Of a DNA stretch of 64,000 nt, positions 53,116 through 63,532 are shown piece by piece (positions within the stretch are counted from its first letter, which is position 1; every line of letters begins with the position of its first letter). Source of the DNA: Pseudomonas sp. (GTDB taxonomy: Bacteria > Pseudomonadota > Gammaproteobacteria > Pseudomonadales > Pseudomonadaceae); assembly GCA_030603065.1 (NCBI GenBank), contig JAUVYN010000005.1:1-64000 (forward strand), given 5' to 3'. The notes beneath the pieces are model-generated. The model saw only the letters and a list, made by a program, of their open reading frames with translations. It did no database searches and was not told where the DNA came from. The position numbers were made by a program, and so were the translations under genes.

Positions 53116-54495
53116 ATGACCCTTGAGAAACGCCTGCAGCCGGTAAGACCGCCGCTAGAAGGCTATTATTCCCGTGTAATGGCTTACCTCTGCGTGGCCT
53201 TTACCTTCATCGCCATGGCGATCGTGGACGGGATCACCGCGCTGAATGTCGGGGTGACGCTCTACGCACTGGCCTACCCACATCTGGTTCGGCTTGCCAC
53301 GGAACGAATCAGCAGACTCGAAGGGCTGGGCGCACGGCTTGGACTCCTCGCTCTGGACGGCCTGCACACCGGTGTTTTCATAACACTCGCCTCATTCAAC
53401 ATGGTGCCGAGCCTGGTGTTTATGATGCTGATCAGTTTTGCCAGCATCATCATTGGCGGCCCGCTCTATCTGCTTGCCGGCTGGCTGCTCAGCCTGATCG
53501 GGATCCTGGCGGCAATGGCTGTGGTGATGCCCGAGCCCCAGCTCTACAGCCCACCGCTGGTCGCCTTCGTCGCGATCCTCAGCGGTGCGGCCTTTACCGT
53601 TACCGTCGCATCTTTCGTTTACCGTCAGGGCCGCAGTCTCGAGCAGGCGCAGAAGGTCATCAGCGCCGAGCAGGAAAAAACCAGCCGACTGGCCAGCAAC
53701 CTCGCCAAGTACCTTTCACCGCAGGTATGGGAATCGATTTTTTCCGGACAGCAAAGCGTCACTCTGGAAACCCGGCGCCGCAAGCTCACCGTGTTCTTTT
53801 CAGACATTCGGGGATTCACCGAGCTGGCAGAAGAAATGGAAGCCGAAGCTCTGACCGATCTGCTCAACAATTATCTGAACGAAATGGCGCGCATTGCGCT
53901 GCAACACGGCGGGACCATCGACAAGTTCATCGGTGATAGCGTGATGGTGTTCTTCGGCGACCCCGAAACCCGCGGCGCAAAGGAAGACGCTGAAGCGGCG
54001 GTCTCGATGGCCATCGCCATGCGCAAGCACATGAAGGTACTGCGGCAGCAATGGCGTAGCCAGGGCATCACCCGACCGCTGGAAATCCGCATGGGATTGA
54101 GTACCGGCTACTGCACCGTAGGAAATTTCGGCGCCGAAAACCGCATGGACTACACCATCATCGGCCGCGAGGTAAATCTTGCCAGCCGACTGGAGAGTGC
54201 CGCCGAGGCAGGGGAGATTCTGATTCCCCATGAGACCTACTCACTTGTGAAGGATCTTGTGATGTGCCGCGACAAGGGACAGATCAGCGTCAAGGGCTTT
54301 TCAAGACCAGTGCAGATCTATCAGGTAGTAGGCCTGCGCCGCGACCTTGGCGCCGCGCCGAGCTTCGTCGAACACGAGGTGCCCGGCTTCTCGATGTACC
54401 TGGACACCAGCAGCATTCGCAACAACGACAAGGACGCCGTAGTCCGGGCGCTCGAACAGGCCGCCAGAAAGTTGCGCGACAAGGTCATCATTTGA
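53116..54495 (+). CDS. cyaB: Membrane-bound class III adenylate cyclase
   Basis: A 459-residue cyclase that makes cAMP from ATP. The N-terminal half (residues 1-175) has about six hydrophobic segments arranged as a MASE2 sensor. The catalytic domain (about 215-410) has the metal-binding VFFSDIRGFTELAEEME near 230, DKFIGDSVMVFFGDPE near 270, and MGLSTGYCTVGNFGAENRMDYTIIGREVNLASRLES near 330-365, typical of bacterial class III cyclases. It matches P. aeruginosa CyaB, which feeds the Vfr regulator and virulence control. Its stop region overlaps the convergent phosphoesterase gene by 8 bp. Confidence 0.93.
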   Translation: MTLEKRLQPVRPPLEGYYSRVMAYLCVAFTFIAMAIVDGITALNVGVTLYALAYPHLVRLATERISRLEGLGARLGLLALDGLHTGVFITLASFNMVPSLVFMMLISFASIIIGGPLYLLAGWLLSLIGILAAMAVVMPEPQLYSPPLVAFVAILSGAAFTVTVASFVYRQGRSLEQAQKVISAEQEKTSRLASNLAKYLSPQVWESIFSGQQSVTLETRRRKLTVFFSDIRGFTELAEEMEAEALTDLLNNYLNEMARIALQHGGTIDKFIGDSVMVFFGDPETRGAKEDAEAAVSMAIAMRKHMKVLRQQWRSQGITRPLEIRMGLSTGYCTVGNFGAENRMDYTIIGREVNLASRLESAAEAGEILIPHETYSLVKDLVMCRDKGQISVKGFSRPVQIYQVVGLRRDLGAAPSFVEHEVPGFSMYLDTSSIRNNDKDAVVRALEQAARKLRDKVII

Positions 54496-55324
54496 CCAGC
54501 TCCATCGGTACCTCTTCAGCAGGAGGTGCCGGAATCGGCATACTGGTCACCGCGGCCTCGACGTCATTCCACTGATAAAGCTCGATCTGCCCATCCCAAT
54601 GTTCGATCAGCGCAGTGCAGGACTCAACCCAATCGCCACAGTTGTGATAGGTCACACCGTTCACCTCGCGCACTTCCGCATGATGAATGTGGCCGCAGAT
54701 CACGCCTTGATAGCCGCGCTTCACGCACTCGTGGGTCAGAGCATCCTCGAAGTCGCCTATGTAACTGACTGCTTTCTTGACCCTGTGCTTTAGATAGGCT
54801 GACAGAGACCAGTAACCGTAGCCCAACCGGCTGCGCCAGTAGTTGAACCAGCGGTTCAACGTAAGGCTGAACTCGTAGGCGTGATCGCCGAGAAAGGCCA
54901 GCCATCTGTGACAACGGGTGATCACGTCGAACTGGTCCCCGTGCACCACCAGCAAGCGTCTCCCATCGGCAGTGACGTGCTCTACCTCATCGGTCAGACA
55001 GATGTTGCCCAGCAACAATCCGGAGTAGCGGCGCAGAAATTCGTCATGGTTGCCGGTGACGTAGGTAACCCGGGCACCCCGCTTGCTCATGGTGAGAATG
55101 CGCCTGACGACATTGGTGTGGGATTGCGGCCAGTACATTCCCTTGCGCAGTCGCCAGCCATCGATGATGTCGCCGACAAGATACAGATGATCGCATTCGT
55201 AGCGCTTCAGAAAGAGAGACAACTTCTCTGCCTGGCAACCCCTGGTACCCAGATGGAGATCGGAAATCCACACTGTGCGGACGCGCTGCTTGCCGGTTGG
55301 TTGAAGGAATTCTGCCTGGGTCAT
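54488..55324 (-). CDS. LpxH-like UDP-2,3-diacylglucosamine diphosphatase family phosphoesterase
   Basis: A 278-residue calcineurin-fold metallophosphoesterase. The metal motifs are in order: WISDLHLGTRG near residue 19, LVGDIIDGWRL near 49, VTGNHDEFL near 87, VVHGDQFD near 126 and CGHIHHAEVR near 212. It resembles LpxH but is longer and belongs to the LpxH-like/YbbF-related group in Pseudomonas that is distinct from the essential LpxH, so its role in lipid A synthesis is not assured. The C-terminus is a Pro/Ala-rich tail. The ATG at 55324 leads MTQAEFLQPTGKQRVRTVWISD; an ATG at 55399 is unlikely. Confidence 0.87.
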   Translation of the reverse strand: MTQAEFLQPTGKQRVRTVWISDLHLGTRGCQAEKLSLFLKRYECDHLYLVGDIIDGWRLRKGMYWPQSHTNVVRRILTMSKRGARVTYVTGNHDEFLRRYSGLLLGNICLTDEVEHVTADGRRLLVVHGDQFDVITRCHRWLAFLGDHAYEFSLTLNRWFNYWRSRLGYGYWSLSAYLKHRVKKAVSYIGDFEDALTHECVKRGYQGVICGHIHHAEVREVNGVTYHNCGDWVESCTALIEHWDGQIELYQWNDVEAAVTSMPIPAPPAEEVPMELVK

Positions 55325-55500
55325 GGGCGTTTCTCCCTGGGAAGTATGAATAGACCCTAGAGCAGCGGTGTGACGACGGGGTGACAGCGCCATGGCCATT
55401 ACATGACGTCATCATTTGCCAGCCTCGATTCGCCGCGAAACGGCGCAGCTCGTATACAATGCCCGATTGGCACCCCCGGTTCGCTTGTAGGCCCATTCTC

Positions 55501-57681
55501 ATGTTCAAACGCTTCGTTTTCTTGCTGCTGCTCACGCTGGCACCCATTTCGGTGGCCGAAGAATTGCGAACCGGCCTGGTACTGTCCGGTGGCGGAGCGC
55601 GCGGTCTGGCACATATCGGCGTGCTGAAGCAGCTGGAAGAGCTGAACATCCCCATTCACGCCATTGCCGGGACCAGCTTCGGCGCTATTGTCGGCGGACT
55701 TTACGCCGCAGGCTACAGCGCTGATGAACTCGAACAGATCGCCTTGGAAATGGACTGGCAGACGGCCCTGAGCGACAGCCCGTTGCGAGAGGACATCCCG
55801 TTTCGCCGCAAGCAGGATGATCGAGACTTTCTGGTTAAACAGCGGTTGAGCTTCGACCGGGGCAGACCAAGCTTTCCGCTGGGACTACTGCAGGGCCAGA
55901 ACCTTGGCCTGATACTCGAGACGCTGCTGGTACACACCAACGGGCTGGATGATTTCGACCGCCTACCCATCCCGTTCCGTGCAGTGGCTACCGACATCGC
56001 GACCGGGGAGGCAGTGGTCTTCGATCGCGGCCACCTCCCCCAGGCAATGCGTGCAAGCATGGCTCTGCCGGGCTTTTTCACTCCGGTGCCGATCGACGGA
56101 AGACTCATGGTAGACGGCGTCCTGTCGAAGAACCTGCCCGTGGACGTGGCGCGCAGCATGGGCGTTGACCGGGTGATTGTCGTGGACATCGCTACTCCGC
56201 TGAAATCCGCTCGGCAGCTCAAGACCATAGTCGACATAATGGATCAGACCACCACGCTGCTGACCCGGCGCAATACCGAAGAACAACTGGCCACTCTCGG
56301 CCCGCAGGACTTGCTGATCCAGCCGGATCTGGGCGACATCGGCTTCAGCAGCTTTGCCGATGCAGCCGCGGCGATTGCCGCCGGCCAGCGCAGCCTGACC
56401 GAAACAGAAGCAGTGCAGGCCTTCGCTGCCTCGCCTCTGAGGACCACCCCAGGCGGTAACCGAGCCTCCTACCGACCCCAGCGGCAGCCGATCATTCATG
56501 AGATACGGGTGGAGAACAGTGGAATAGTCGCGGACGAAATCGTACGCAACATGATCCGCCAACCAATCGGAGAACCACTGAACCTCGAGCGTCTGGAAAC
56601 CGACATGGGGACCATCTACGGTACCGACTACTTCGCACGGGTGAACTACGAAATCGAATACGAGGATGACCGCAACATTCTTCTGGTGCGCACCACCGGC
56701 CGGCTCACCGGCACAGACTACCTGCGTTTCGGCCTGAACCTCGAAGACGATTTTCGCGGCGGGAGCCAGTTCAATATCGGGGCCAGCTTCCGGGTGAACG
56801 GTGTCAATCCACTGGGTGCCGAATGGCTTACCCGGGTGCAGCTTGGGCAGCACCAACTGGTCTATACGGAGTTCTACCAGCCGCTGGACTATGGCTCACG
56901 TTACTTCGTGGCACCGTTTCTGGACGCCGAATCACGCAATATCGAGGTAATCGTCAATAACGACCCGGTGGTCGACTATCGTCAGTTGCGCTACGGTAGC
57001 GGTATCAACGTTGGCCGGCAGATCTCCAACAGCGGCGAGATTCGTTTCGGCATTTCCCGCTACTGGGGCGATGCCAAGGTGCGTGTGGGTGATCCCGAGT
57101 TGCCGTCCTTCAGTTTCCAGGAGGCCTTCTACACGCTCCAGATCGACAGGGACACGCTAGACGATGTGAACTTTCCCCGTTCCGGTGATGAAGCACGTCT
57201 GCGCTGGCGTCAATCCGAACCCGACCTGGGCGCCGACTCGCGCTATCAGCAGGTGGAATTCCATGCCAACAAGGCGTTTTCCTTCGGGCTGAACAGTTGG
57301 CAACTGGGCGGCTTCCTCGGGCGCACCGACAGCAGCGTGAATGTCGCCCAGAGCAGCTTCGTGCTGGGCGGGCCTGGACGCTTCTCGGGCTTCAGGCAGA
57401 ACGCTCTGGCCGGGCAGAACTACAATCTCGCTCGCGTCGTGTACTACCGCAGGCTTAACCCGGGGACTTTCGTGCCAATCAATATGCCGGTCTACCTCGG
57501 AGGCAGCTTCGAGTTCGGGCGGGTTTACAACCGCGAGGAAGACGGCTTCGATACCGGCTATATCAGTGCTGGCAGCCTGCTGCTGGGCATGGATACCCTG
57601 CTTGGGCCGCTGTTCTTCGGCTTCGGCGCCAACCAGGAGGGCGAAAGCGCCCTGTACATGCGCCTGGGCCAGACGTTCTAA
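55501..57681 (+). CDS. plpD: Type Vd autotransporter patatin-like phospholipase
   Basis: A 726-residue single-chain secretion protein like P. aeruginosa PlpD. After a signal peptide ([15 protein letters not shown]) comes the patatin lipase domain (about 22-310), with the oxyanion motif GGGARG at residues 30-35, the nucleophile S59 in GTSFG and the catalytic D205 in DGV. A single POTRA-like domain follows ([23 protein letters not shown], about 363-440), and then a 16-strand outer-membrane barrel to the C-terminal F, as in BamA/TpsB proteins. It should deliver a phospholipase A1 outside the cell. No transport partner is needed. It is convergent with recQ with 4 bases of stop-codon overlap. Confidence 0.94.
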   Translation: MFKRFVFLLLLTLAPISVAEELRTGLVLSGGGARGLAHIGVLKQLEELNIPIHAIAGTSFGAIVGGLYAAGYSADELEQIALEMDWQTALSDSPLREDIPFRRKQDDRDFLVKQRLSFDRGRPSFPLGLLQGQNLGLILETLLVHTNGLDDFDRLPIPFRAVATDIATGEAVVFDRGHLPQAMRASMALPGFFTPVPIDGRLMVDGVLSKNLPVDVARSMGVDRVIVVDIATPLKSARQLKTIVDIMDQTTTLLTRRNTEEQLATLGPQDLLIQPDLGDIGFSSFADAAAAIAAGQRSLTETEAVQAFAASPLRTTPGGNRASYRPQRQPIIHEIRVENSGIVADEIVRNMIRQPIGEPLNLERLETDMGTIYGTDYFARVNYEIEYEDDRNILLVRTTGRLTGTDYLRFGLNLEDDFRGGSQFNIGASFRVNGVNPLGAEWLTRVQLGQHQLVYTEFYQPLDYGSRYFVAPFLDAESRNIEVIVNNDPVVDYRQLRYGSGINVGRQISNSGEIRFGISRYWGDAKVRVGDPELPSFSFQEAFYTLQIDRDTLDDVNFPRSGDEARLRWRQSEPDLGADSRYQQVEFHANKAFSFGLNSWQLGGFLGRTDSSVNVAQSSFVLGGPGRFSGFRQNALAGQNYNLARVVYYRRLNPGTFVPINMPVYLGGSFEFGRVYNREEDGFDTGYISAGSLLLGMDTLLGPLFFGFGANQEGESALYMRLGQTF

Positions 57682-59813
57682 CCAGCGATTTCGAGCAACA
57701 GGGCGGCGCGCACGCAGTGCAAGACGCCCTCCTCGACCGTACCTTCGAGCTGTTCGGCGACCGCACGAACACCGGGCAGATCCTCCTCGGCATCGTTGAG
57801 GAACATGTCCTGAATCTGCTCCAGCTGCTCCTCCGGCAGATCCACCGCATGCTGCAGGGCAATCTGCCCTGCGGTGATCGCCTGTGCCAGACGCAGGTAA
57901 ACCTGCTTTTCCGGCAATCCCCGCTGGCGCGCGATCTGCTCGGCACTCATGCCAGCCAGTGCCAGGGCATGTACTTCCTGCGCCCTCTGACGATCCTGGT
58001 CTGCCGCCGCCTCGGCCTGATCGCCCTGCTGCAGCACCGAGAGAAAGTCGGCACCATAGCGCTCCAGCTTGTGTGCGCCAATGCCGCTGACCATGCCCAT
58101 CTCGCGAAGGCTGGCTGGGCGCTGGCGAAGCATGTCGACCAGCGTCGAGTCTGGAAAGATCACATAGGGCGGGACCCCGTGGGATTCGGCCAGCCGTTTG
58201 CGCAGCGCCCGCAGCGACTCCCACAGGGCCCGGTCGGATTCAGCAATCACCGGCTTGTCTGCATAACGCCCCGGGACCGGCGCCGAGCGTGCCACATCCT
58301 TGCGCAGCAGCAGCGTTTCCTCGCCACGCAACAGCGGGCGGCAGCTGTCGGTCAGGCGCAGGCTGCCGAAGCCATCCAGGTCGATCTCAACCAGATTACG
58401 CGCGATCAGCTGCCGAAAAACCGAGCGCCACTCCTGTTCGCCAAGGTGTTTGCCAATGCCGTAGGTGGACAGGTGCTGATGCCCCGCGGTGCGTATCTTT
58501 TCGTTGTCCCGGCCAAGCAGAATGTCGACCAGGTGCCCTACCCCGTAACGCTGTCCGCTACGGTAAACGGTGGACAGCGCCATGCGCGCCGCTTCACTGC
58601 CATCCCAGGTCGGCGCCGGATCGACACAGTTGTCGCAATGGCCGCAGGGCTCGGGCAGCTCATCGCCGAAATAGCCGAGCAATGCCTGACGGCGGCAAGT
58701 GGTCAGCTCACAGAGCGCTAGCATGGCGTCGAGCTTGTGCCGTTCGATACGCTTGTGCCGCTCGTCGCCCTCCGAGTTGGCCATGATCTGATTGAGCATC
58801 AGAACGTCCTGCAACCCGTACGCCATCCAGGCATCGGCGGCCAGGCCATCGCGACCTGCCCGACCGGTTTCCTGGTAATAGGCCTCGATGCTCTTGGGCA
58901 GATCCAGATGGGCTACGAAGCGCACGTTGGACTTGTCGATGCCCATGCCGAAGGCGATGGTTGCCACCATGATCAGCCCCTCTTCATTGAGGAATCGGCG
59001 CTGATTGCTGGCCCGCAGGTCGGTGGAGAGACCAGCGTGGTAAGGCAGGGCCGGAAAGCCCTGCTCGCTCAACCACTGGGCGGTATCCTCGACTTTCTTG
59101 CGTGACAGGCAATAGACGATGCCGGCGTTGCCTCGGTGGCGACCGAGAAAACTCACCAGCTGCTGGCGTGGTCGATCCTTGGGCACGATGCGGTAGAAGA
59201 TATTCGGTCGGTCGAACCCGGACACGAAACAGGCTGCCTGTTCGAGCTTCAACCGCTGGATGATTTCCTGGCGAGTGCGCTCATCGGCGGTCGCGGTCAG
59301 GGCAATACGCGGCACCCCCGGGAACAGCTCGGCGAGCTGACCGAGCTGCAGGTATTCCGGACGGAAGTCATGCCCCCACTGGGACACGCAGTGCGCTTCG
59401 TCGATGGCGAACAGGGCAATATTCAGCGTTTGCAGAAACTGCAGCGTGCGCGGCTTGAGCAGCCGCTCCGGCGCTAGGTAAAGAAAGTCCAGTTCGCCGT
59501 TGCGCAACTGGCTGGCAATAAGCCTCTGAGTGTGTTCGTCCAGGGTGGAATTGAGCGCCGCGGCCGAGAGGCCGAGCTCCTGCAACGTAGCCACCTGGTC
59601 ATCCATCAGCGCGATCAGCGGCGACACCACCACGGCAACGCCCTGGCGCAGCAGGCCGGGGACCTGATAGCAGAGCGACTTGCCACCCCCGGTGGGCATC
59701 AGCACCAGGGCATCGCCACCCGCCGCGACCTGCTCGATGATGTCGGCTTGCTGGCCGCGGAATTCACCGTAGCCGAACACGTCCTTCAGTCGCTGCAACG
59801 CCTGCTCGCGCAT
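57678..59813 (-). CDS. recQ: ATP-dependent DNA helicase RecQ
   Basis: A 711-residue 3'-5' superfamily 2 helicase of the RecF pathway. Motif [12 protein letters not shown] is near residues 46-56, motif Ia [13 protein letters not shown] near 70, motif [19 protein letters not shown] near 145-161, motif [10 protein letters not shown] near 176, and motif [12 protein letters not shown] near 320-329. The zinc-binding region has [24 protein letters not shown] near 375-398, then winged-helix and HRDC (about 530-605) domains and an extra C-terminal helical part of about 100 residues with a DNA-binding helix-turn-helix. The ATG at 59813 begins [19 protein letters not shown]. It ends against plpD. Confidence 0.96.
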   Translation of the reverse strand: MREQALQRLKDVFGYGEFRGQQADIIEQVAAGGDALVLMPTGGGKSLCYQVPGLLRQGVAVVVSPLIALMDDQVATLQELGLSAAALNSTLDEHTQRLIASQLRNGELDFLYLAPERLLKPRTLQFLQTLNIALFAIDEAHCVSQWGHDFRPEYLQLGQLAELFPGVPRIALTATADERTRQEIIQRLKLEQAACFVSGFDRPNIFYRIVPKDRPRQQLVSFLGRHRGNAGIVYCLSRKKVEDTAQWLSEQGFPALPYHAGLSTDLRASNQRRFLNEEGLIMVATIAFGMGIDKSNVRFVAHLDLPKSIEAYYQETGRAGRDGLAADAWMAYGLQDVLMLNQIMANSEGDERHKRIERHKLDAMLALCELTTCRRQALLGYFGDELPEPCGHCDNCVDPAPTWDGSEAARMALSTVYRSGQRYGVGHLVDILLGRDNEKIRTAGHQHLSTYGIGKHLGEQEWRSVFRQLIARNLVEIDLDGFGSLRLTDSCRPLLRGEETLLLRKDVARSAPVPGRYADKPVIAESDRALWESLRALRKRLAESHGVPPYVIFPDSTLVDMLRQRPASLREMGMVSGIGAHKLERYGADFLSVLQQGDQAEAAADQDRQRAQEVHALALAGMSAEQIARQRGLPEKQVYLRLAQAITAGQIALQHAVDLPEEQLEQIQDMFLNDAEEDLPGVRAVAEQLEGTVEEGVLHCVRAALLLEIAG

Positions 59814-59978
59814 GTATCCCCTTCTGCCACGCACCCTGAGGGGCGCTGCCGATGAAAAACGCTGATTATAACAGCCCAGCCGGCCAGATATCTGAGCCAC
59901 CTTCCGCAAAGCGGCAATGCTTTGGCAAATATTCCGGCCCTTGCGTACAATGCATGATCATCAACCATGAGGTGCCAC

Positions 59979-60569
59979 ATGTCCTTTGCCGACCGTCTCG
60001 ACCGCCTGCAGCAGTTCCTCGACGCCGACGACCTGCACGATGAAGCGCTCGACTTCCTCGCCGGCCACGGCTTCCTGACCGCCCTGTCGATCAGCCCAGT
60101 CGAGGTGGAAGAGGACGAGTGGATTGCCGAACTCTTCGCCGAAGAGCCAAACTACGCCGACGACGTCCAGAAACAGGAAATCGAAGCCACCCTGCGCGAA
60201 CTCAAGGCACACATCGCCCGTGAGCTGGCCAGTGACGAAGACCTCGAACCGCCGTGCGATCTGACCCTGGGCGACGAGCCGGATTATTCCGATCTGCGCA
60301 GCTGGTGTGTCGGTTTTCTGGAAGGCGTGTTTCTGCGTGAAGAAGCCTGGTTCTCGCACGAAGAAGAAGTGGTCAGTGAGCTGTTGCTGCCGATCATGGT
60401 CGGGTCCGGGCTGTTCGAGGACCAACCGGAATTCGCCGAGATCGCCCAGGATCAGGACATGGTCGAGGACATGATGGAGCACATTCCCGAAGTGCTCACG
60501 CAGCTGTTTTTGCTGTTCCACGCGCCTGAAGACAAGCCACGGCCCGCTCTGCTCTCGCCGCGTAACTGA
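59979..60569 (+). CDS. YecA/UPF0149-family protein
   Basis: A 196-residue acidic helical protein of the UPF0149 (YecA-like) family. Features are FLDADDLHDEALDFLAGHGFLTALSISP near residues 16-43, EEDEWIAELFAEEPNY near 47, and WCVGFLEGVFLREEAWF near 108-124. The usual C-terminal SEC-C zinc motif is absent. No activity is known. GAGGTGCC lies upstream of the ATG at 59979; an ATG at 59967 is four codons earlier. It is divergent from recQ by 165 bp and precedes lapG by 19 bp, with which it may be cotranscribed. Confidence 0.87.
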   Translation: MSFADRLDRLQQFLDADDLHDEALDFLAGHGFLTALSISPVEVEEDEWIAELFAEEPNYADDVQKQEIEATLRELKAHIARELASDEDLEPPCDLTLGDEPDYSDLRSWCVGFLEGVFLREEAWFSHEEEVVSELLLPIMVGSGLFEDQPEFAEIAQDQDMVEDMMEHIPEVLTQLFLLFHAPEDKPRPALLSPRN

Positions 60570-60588
60570 CCCCAGCTGAGCCAGCCGC

Positions 60589-61257
60589 GTGATCGCCGCC
60601 AGTCGTCGCCTGTTGCACTGGCGGGCGGCAATCAGTCTGGCTGTCCTGCTGCCCGGTAGCCTCCAGGCGTCCGAGCACTTGGACTTTCAGAGGCTGTTCA
60701 CCCGAGCAGCCGAACTTTATCGCATCGACTCACGCGCAGATGCGCGGCTGAAAGCCTGGCAGACGCTGATCGAAAGTCAGCGCCCGGCTACCACCCCTTC
60801 CCGGCTGGACGCGGTCAATCGATTTTTCAATCGCCAGCTTCGCTTCGACGACGACAAGTTGATCTGGGGCGAGCCAGACTACTGGGCCACCCCTATCGAG
60901 TCCCTGATCCAGGGCGCCGCCGACTGCGAAGACTTCGCCATTGCCAAATACTTGAGCTTGAAGGAGCTGGGCATCCCGCCGGAAAAGTTGCGGCTGACTT
61001 ACGTTAAATCCATCGAACTCGATCAAGCTCACATGGTTCTCGCGTGGTATGCCACTCCCAGCGCCGAACCACTCATCCTGGACAACCTGATCGACGAGAT
61101 ACTTCCTGCCTCGAGACGCCCCGATCTTGTTCCGGTCTATAGCTTCAATACCCGCGGCCTCTGGCTTGCGGGCGGCGCTCAGCAGATAGGGTCGGCTCAG
61201 CGCCTGCCCCGCTGGCAGGATGTGCAGAATAAACTGAGGATCGAAGGATTCCGGTAA
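60589..61257 (+). CDS. lapG: Periplasmic cysteine protease LapG (BTLCP family)
   Basis: A 222-residue transglutaminase-like cysteine protease that cuts the N-terminus of a giant LapA-type surface adhesin and so releases the biofilm. The catalytic triad is visible as C113 in ADCEDFAIAKY, H148 in QAHMVLAW and D165 in LILDNL; the His-Asp distance of 17 equals that of P. fluorescens LapG. A signal peptide (AAISLAVLLPGSLQA) gives periplasmic location. The start is GTG at 60589. lapD follows after 28 bp, the standard pairing. No adhesin or its type I secretion genes are in the window. Confidence 0.93.
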   Translation: MIAASRRLLHWRAAISLAVLLPGSLQASEHLDFQRLFTRAAELYRIDSRADARLKAWQTLIESQRPATTPSRLDAVNRFFNRQLRFDDDKLIWGEPDYWATPIESLIQGAADCEDFAIAKYLSLKELGIPPEKLRLTYVKSIELDQAHMVLAWYATPSAEPLILDNLIDEILPASRRPDLVPVYSFNTRGLWLAGGAQQIGSAQRLPRWQDVQNKLRIEGFR

Positions 61258-61285
61258 CGGACTCCAGCGAACAGGAGATTAGAGG

Positions 61286-63193
61286 ATGTCGTTGGTTAAA
61301 CAGCTTGTTCTGGCAATGGGCCTGCTACTCGCGGCCGCGTTTGCTGGCAGCTACTGGATCAGCATGGATAGCTCTCGGGGCCAGATGCAGGCACAACTGG
61401 CAGCCCACGCCCAGGACGCGGCGACTGCACTAGGGTTGTCTCTCGCCCCCCATGTCGCCGATCCAGCAATGACCGAACTACTGGTTAACGCGATTTTCGA
61501 CAGCGGTTATTTCTCGCGAATCGAGGTAGCGCTGATCGAGGACGGCGGGCTCATTCTGCAGCGCGAGCGTACCCTAACTGGCTTGCGGGCCCCGCCCTGG
61601 TTTATCCGACTGGTTGATCTGCGTGCTCAGACCGGTCGTGCCGTGGTGATGCGCGGCTGGCAGCAGCACGCCGAGGTGCACGTAACCAGCCACCCGGGCT
61701 TTGCCCTGGACCGGCTGTGGCAGAGCGCGCTCGGCATGGCAGGATGGCTTGTGCTGTGCGGGGTGATTGGCATCCTGCTTGCCACCTGGCTGCTTCGCAG
61801 GCAGCTACGCCCGCTGCGCTCGCTTGCCGCCCAGGCATCCGCAGTGGGCAGGCGCGAATATCGCATTCAGAGCAACCTGCCAAGTACCGCCGAACTGCGG
61901 CCACTGGTGCTGGCAATGAACCAGATGGTCACCAGGGTCAAGCGCCTGATGGAAGCTGAAGCCAAGCGAACCGAAAGCTACCGACGCGAAGCCTATGAGG
62001 ACCCCCTGACCGGCCTGCCGAATCGACTGGCCTTCGAGTATGCGATGAGTGCCGCGCTGACATCCGAACAGGAAGAGAGAGGCTTTGTGCTCGCCGCACG
62101 CCTGCCGGATCTGGCAGCCTTGAACCAGACTCAGAGTGCCGAACGCGTCAACAGCTGGCTCCGCAAGCTTGGCGAGAACCTGCAGGAAATGCAGCGCCGG
62201 CAGCCGCGATGGCTGGCTGCTCGAGTGCGGGGTGGGGAGTTCATGCTACTAGCCCCTTCCGCAAGTCTAGACGAGATGCGCGAGTGCGCTGAAAACCTTG
62301 CCCATGCACTCAACGAAACGCCCTTGCAACTCGGCATTGCGGCCTATCGAGAAGGCGAAGCGTCAAATCAGGCAATGCGCCGAATAGACCAGGCTATCGG
62401 TCAGTCACGTCGCGAACTGAACGTGATTACCCCAGGTATTGAGCTGACCTATAGCACGGCGCCCGAGAGATCCGCCGAGCAGTGGCAGGAGGACCTGAGC
62501 CGAGCGCTCAACGAGAACCGTTTGCTGGCACATTTCCAGCCAGCCATAGCTCAGGACCATCCTACCCCCCTGCACCACAAGCTTCTTGCACGGCTTGCGA
62601 CCGACCAGGGTGAGCTTATCACCGCCGGGAGTCTGTTGCCCTGGATCACCCGTTTCGGACTCGGCACCCAATTCGATCTGTGCGTCTTGGACATGGCCTT
62701 GGCGCATTTGGGTCGGCAACCAGGGCACATTGCCATGAGCATCACAGCCGAAACCCTGTTCTCGGATGCTGCACTGGATGCTCTGGCCCGGAAACTGGAT
62801 GCGCACCGCGAGGCGGCTGCACGCCTGATTATTGAAGTCGATGCACGTCAGTTGCTTGGTCACGAAGCGCTGGATGATCTGATCTGGCTGGTCAGGCCGT
62901 ACGAAACTGAAGTCGCCCTGCAGCACTTTGGGCACAGTCTGACGCTGATCGGTGACATCGCCTTGCTTGGCCTGGCCTATTTGAAAGTCGACAGCGCTTT
63001 TTTACGAGACCTGGACACCCTGCCTGGCAAACAAACCTACCTGAGGGTTCTGGTCGACGCGGCCAACACTGCAGAACTCCAGCTGATCGCCGAGCAAGTG
63101 CAAACTGAAGCTGAGCGGCAAGCCCTTCAAGCATTGGGGATCACCGCCTGGCAGGGCTATGCGGTAAGCGAGCCAGGCGTCTGGAGCGGTTGA
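61286..63193 (+). CDS. lapD: c-di-GMP receptor LapD (degenerate GGDEF-EAL)
   Basis: A 635-residue inner-membrane receptor. A membrane segment (6-22) is followed by the LapD/MoxY-type periplasmic output domain (about 23-150), a second membrane segment (about 150-170), HAMP with the signalling helix, GGDEF (about 235-385) and EAL (about 405-635). Both catalytic motifs are broken: GGDEF reads RGGEF, and EALxR is replaced by KLLARL. c-di-GMP binding to the EAL domain lets the periplasmic part hold LapG and protect the adhesin. This loss of catalysis is normal for LapD, not decay. AGGAG precedes the ATG by about 9 bases. Confidence 0.94.
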   Translation: MSLVKQLVLAMGLLLAAAFAGSYWISMDSSRGQMQAQLAAHAQDAATALGLSLAPHVADPAMTELLVNAIFDSGYFSRIEVALIEDGGLILQRERTLTGLRAPPWFIRLVDLRAQTGRAVVMRGWQQHAEVHVTSHPGFALDRLWQSALGMAGWLVLCGVIGILLATWLLRRQLRPLRSLAAQASAVGRREYRIQSNLPSTAELRPLVLAMNQMVTRVKRLMEAEAKRTESYRREAYEDPLTGLPNRLAFEYAMSAALTSEQEERGFVLAARLPDLAALNQTQSAERVNSWLRKLGENLQEMQRRQPRWLAARVRGGEFMLLAPSASLDEMRECAENLAHALNETPLQLGIAAYREGEASNQAMRRIDQAIGQSRRELNVITPGIELTYSTAPERSAEQWQEDLSRALNENRLLAHFQPAIAQDHPTPLHHKLLARLATDQGELITAGSLLPWITRFGLGTQFDLCVLDMALAHLGRQPGHIAMSITAETLFSDAALDALARKLDAHREAAARLIIEVDARQLLGHEALDDLIWLVRPYETEVALQHFGHSLTLIGDIALLGLAYLKVDSAFLRDLDTLPGKQTYLRVLVDAANTAELQLIAEQVQTEAERQALQALGITAWQGYAVSEPGVWSG

Positions 63194-63196
63194 CGG

Positions 63197-63532
63197 CTAC
63201 CAGCCAAGCGGAAAACCCGCCATGCGCCAGCAGTCGCTGGCGTCTACTGCCATATGAATCAGCAGTCCGAGCCCTACCAGTCGTGTGGGAGAAAAGAGTG
63301 ACATCACCAGATACACGCTGATTGCCGTGTAACTGTGCAATGGATGAAAGCCGATCGAGCAGCGGTCCGGCGAAAAGATCGGATCGGCAACCAGATGATC
63401 CAGATCGACCAGCATGGTCGCCAGCATGATCAGCCATGCCTTCTTCCAATACGAGCGGAAGAACAGCCATGCGACCGCCAGCGGTACCAGCGCATGCAGG
63501 GCCAGATGAATCAGAGTACTCAGGCTCAGCAT
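63197..63532 (-). CDS. DUF6122-type small membrane protein
   Basis: A 111-residue integral membrane protein with about four hydrophobic segments (LIHLALHALVPLAVAWLFF, AWLIMLATMLVDLDHLVA, YTAISVYLVMSLF and LVGLGLLIHMAVDASDCW). The conserved polar motifs HxxxH (HLALH), DLDHL, HPLHSY and HMAVD match DUF6122 and recall metal-dependent membrane hydrolase motifs (YdjM-like). No function is known. Its ATG overlaps the stop of the DsbA-family gene by one base, and its stop is 3 bp from the convergent lapD stop. Confidence 0.78.
   Translation of the reverse strand: MLSLSTLIHLALHALVPLAVAWLFFRSYWKKAWLIMLATMLVDLDHLVADPIFSPDRCSIGFHPLHSYTAISVYLVMSLFSPTRLVGLGLLIHMAVDASDCWRMAGFPLGW

Noticed and set aside
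61286..63193. LapD as a damaged diguanylate cyclase/phosphodiesterase
   Set aside because: Loss of both catalytic motifs is the normal state of this receptor, and lapG is adjacent.
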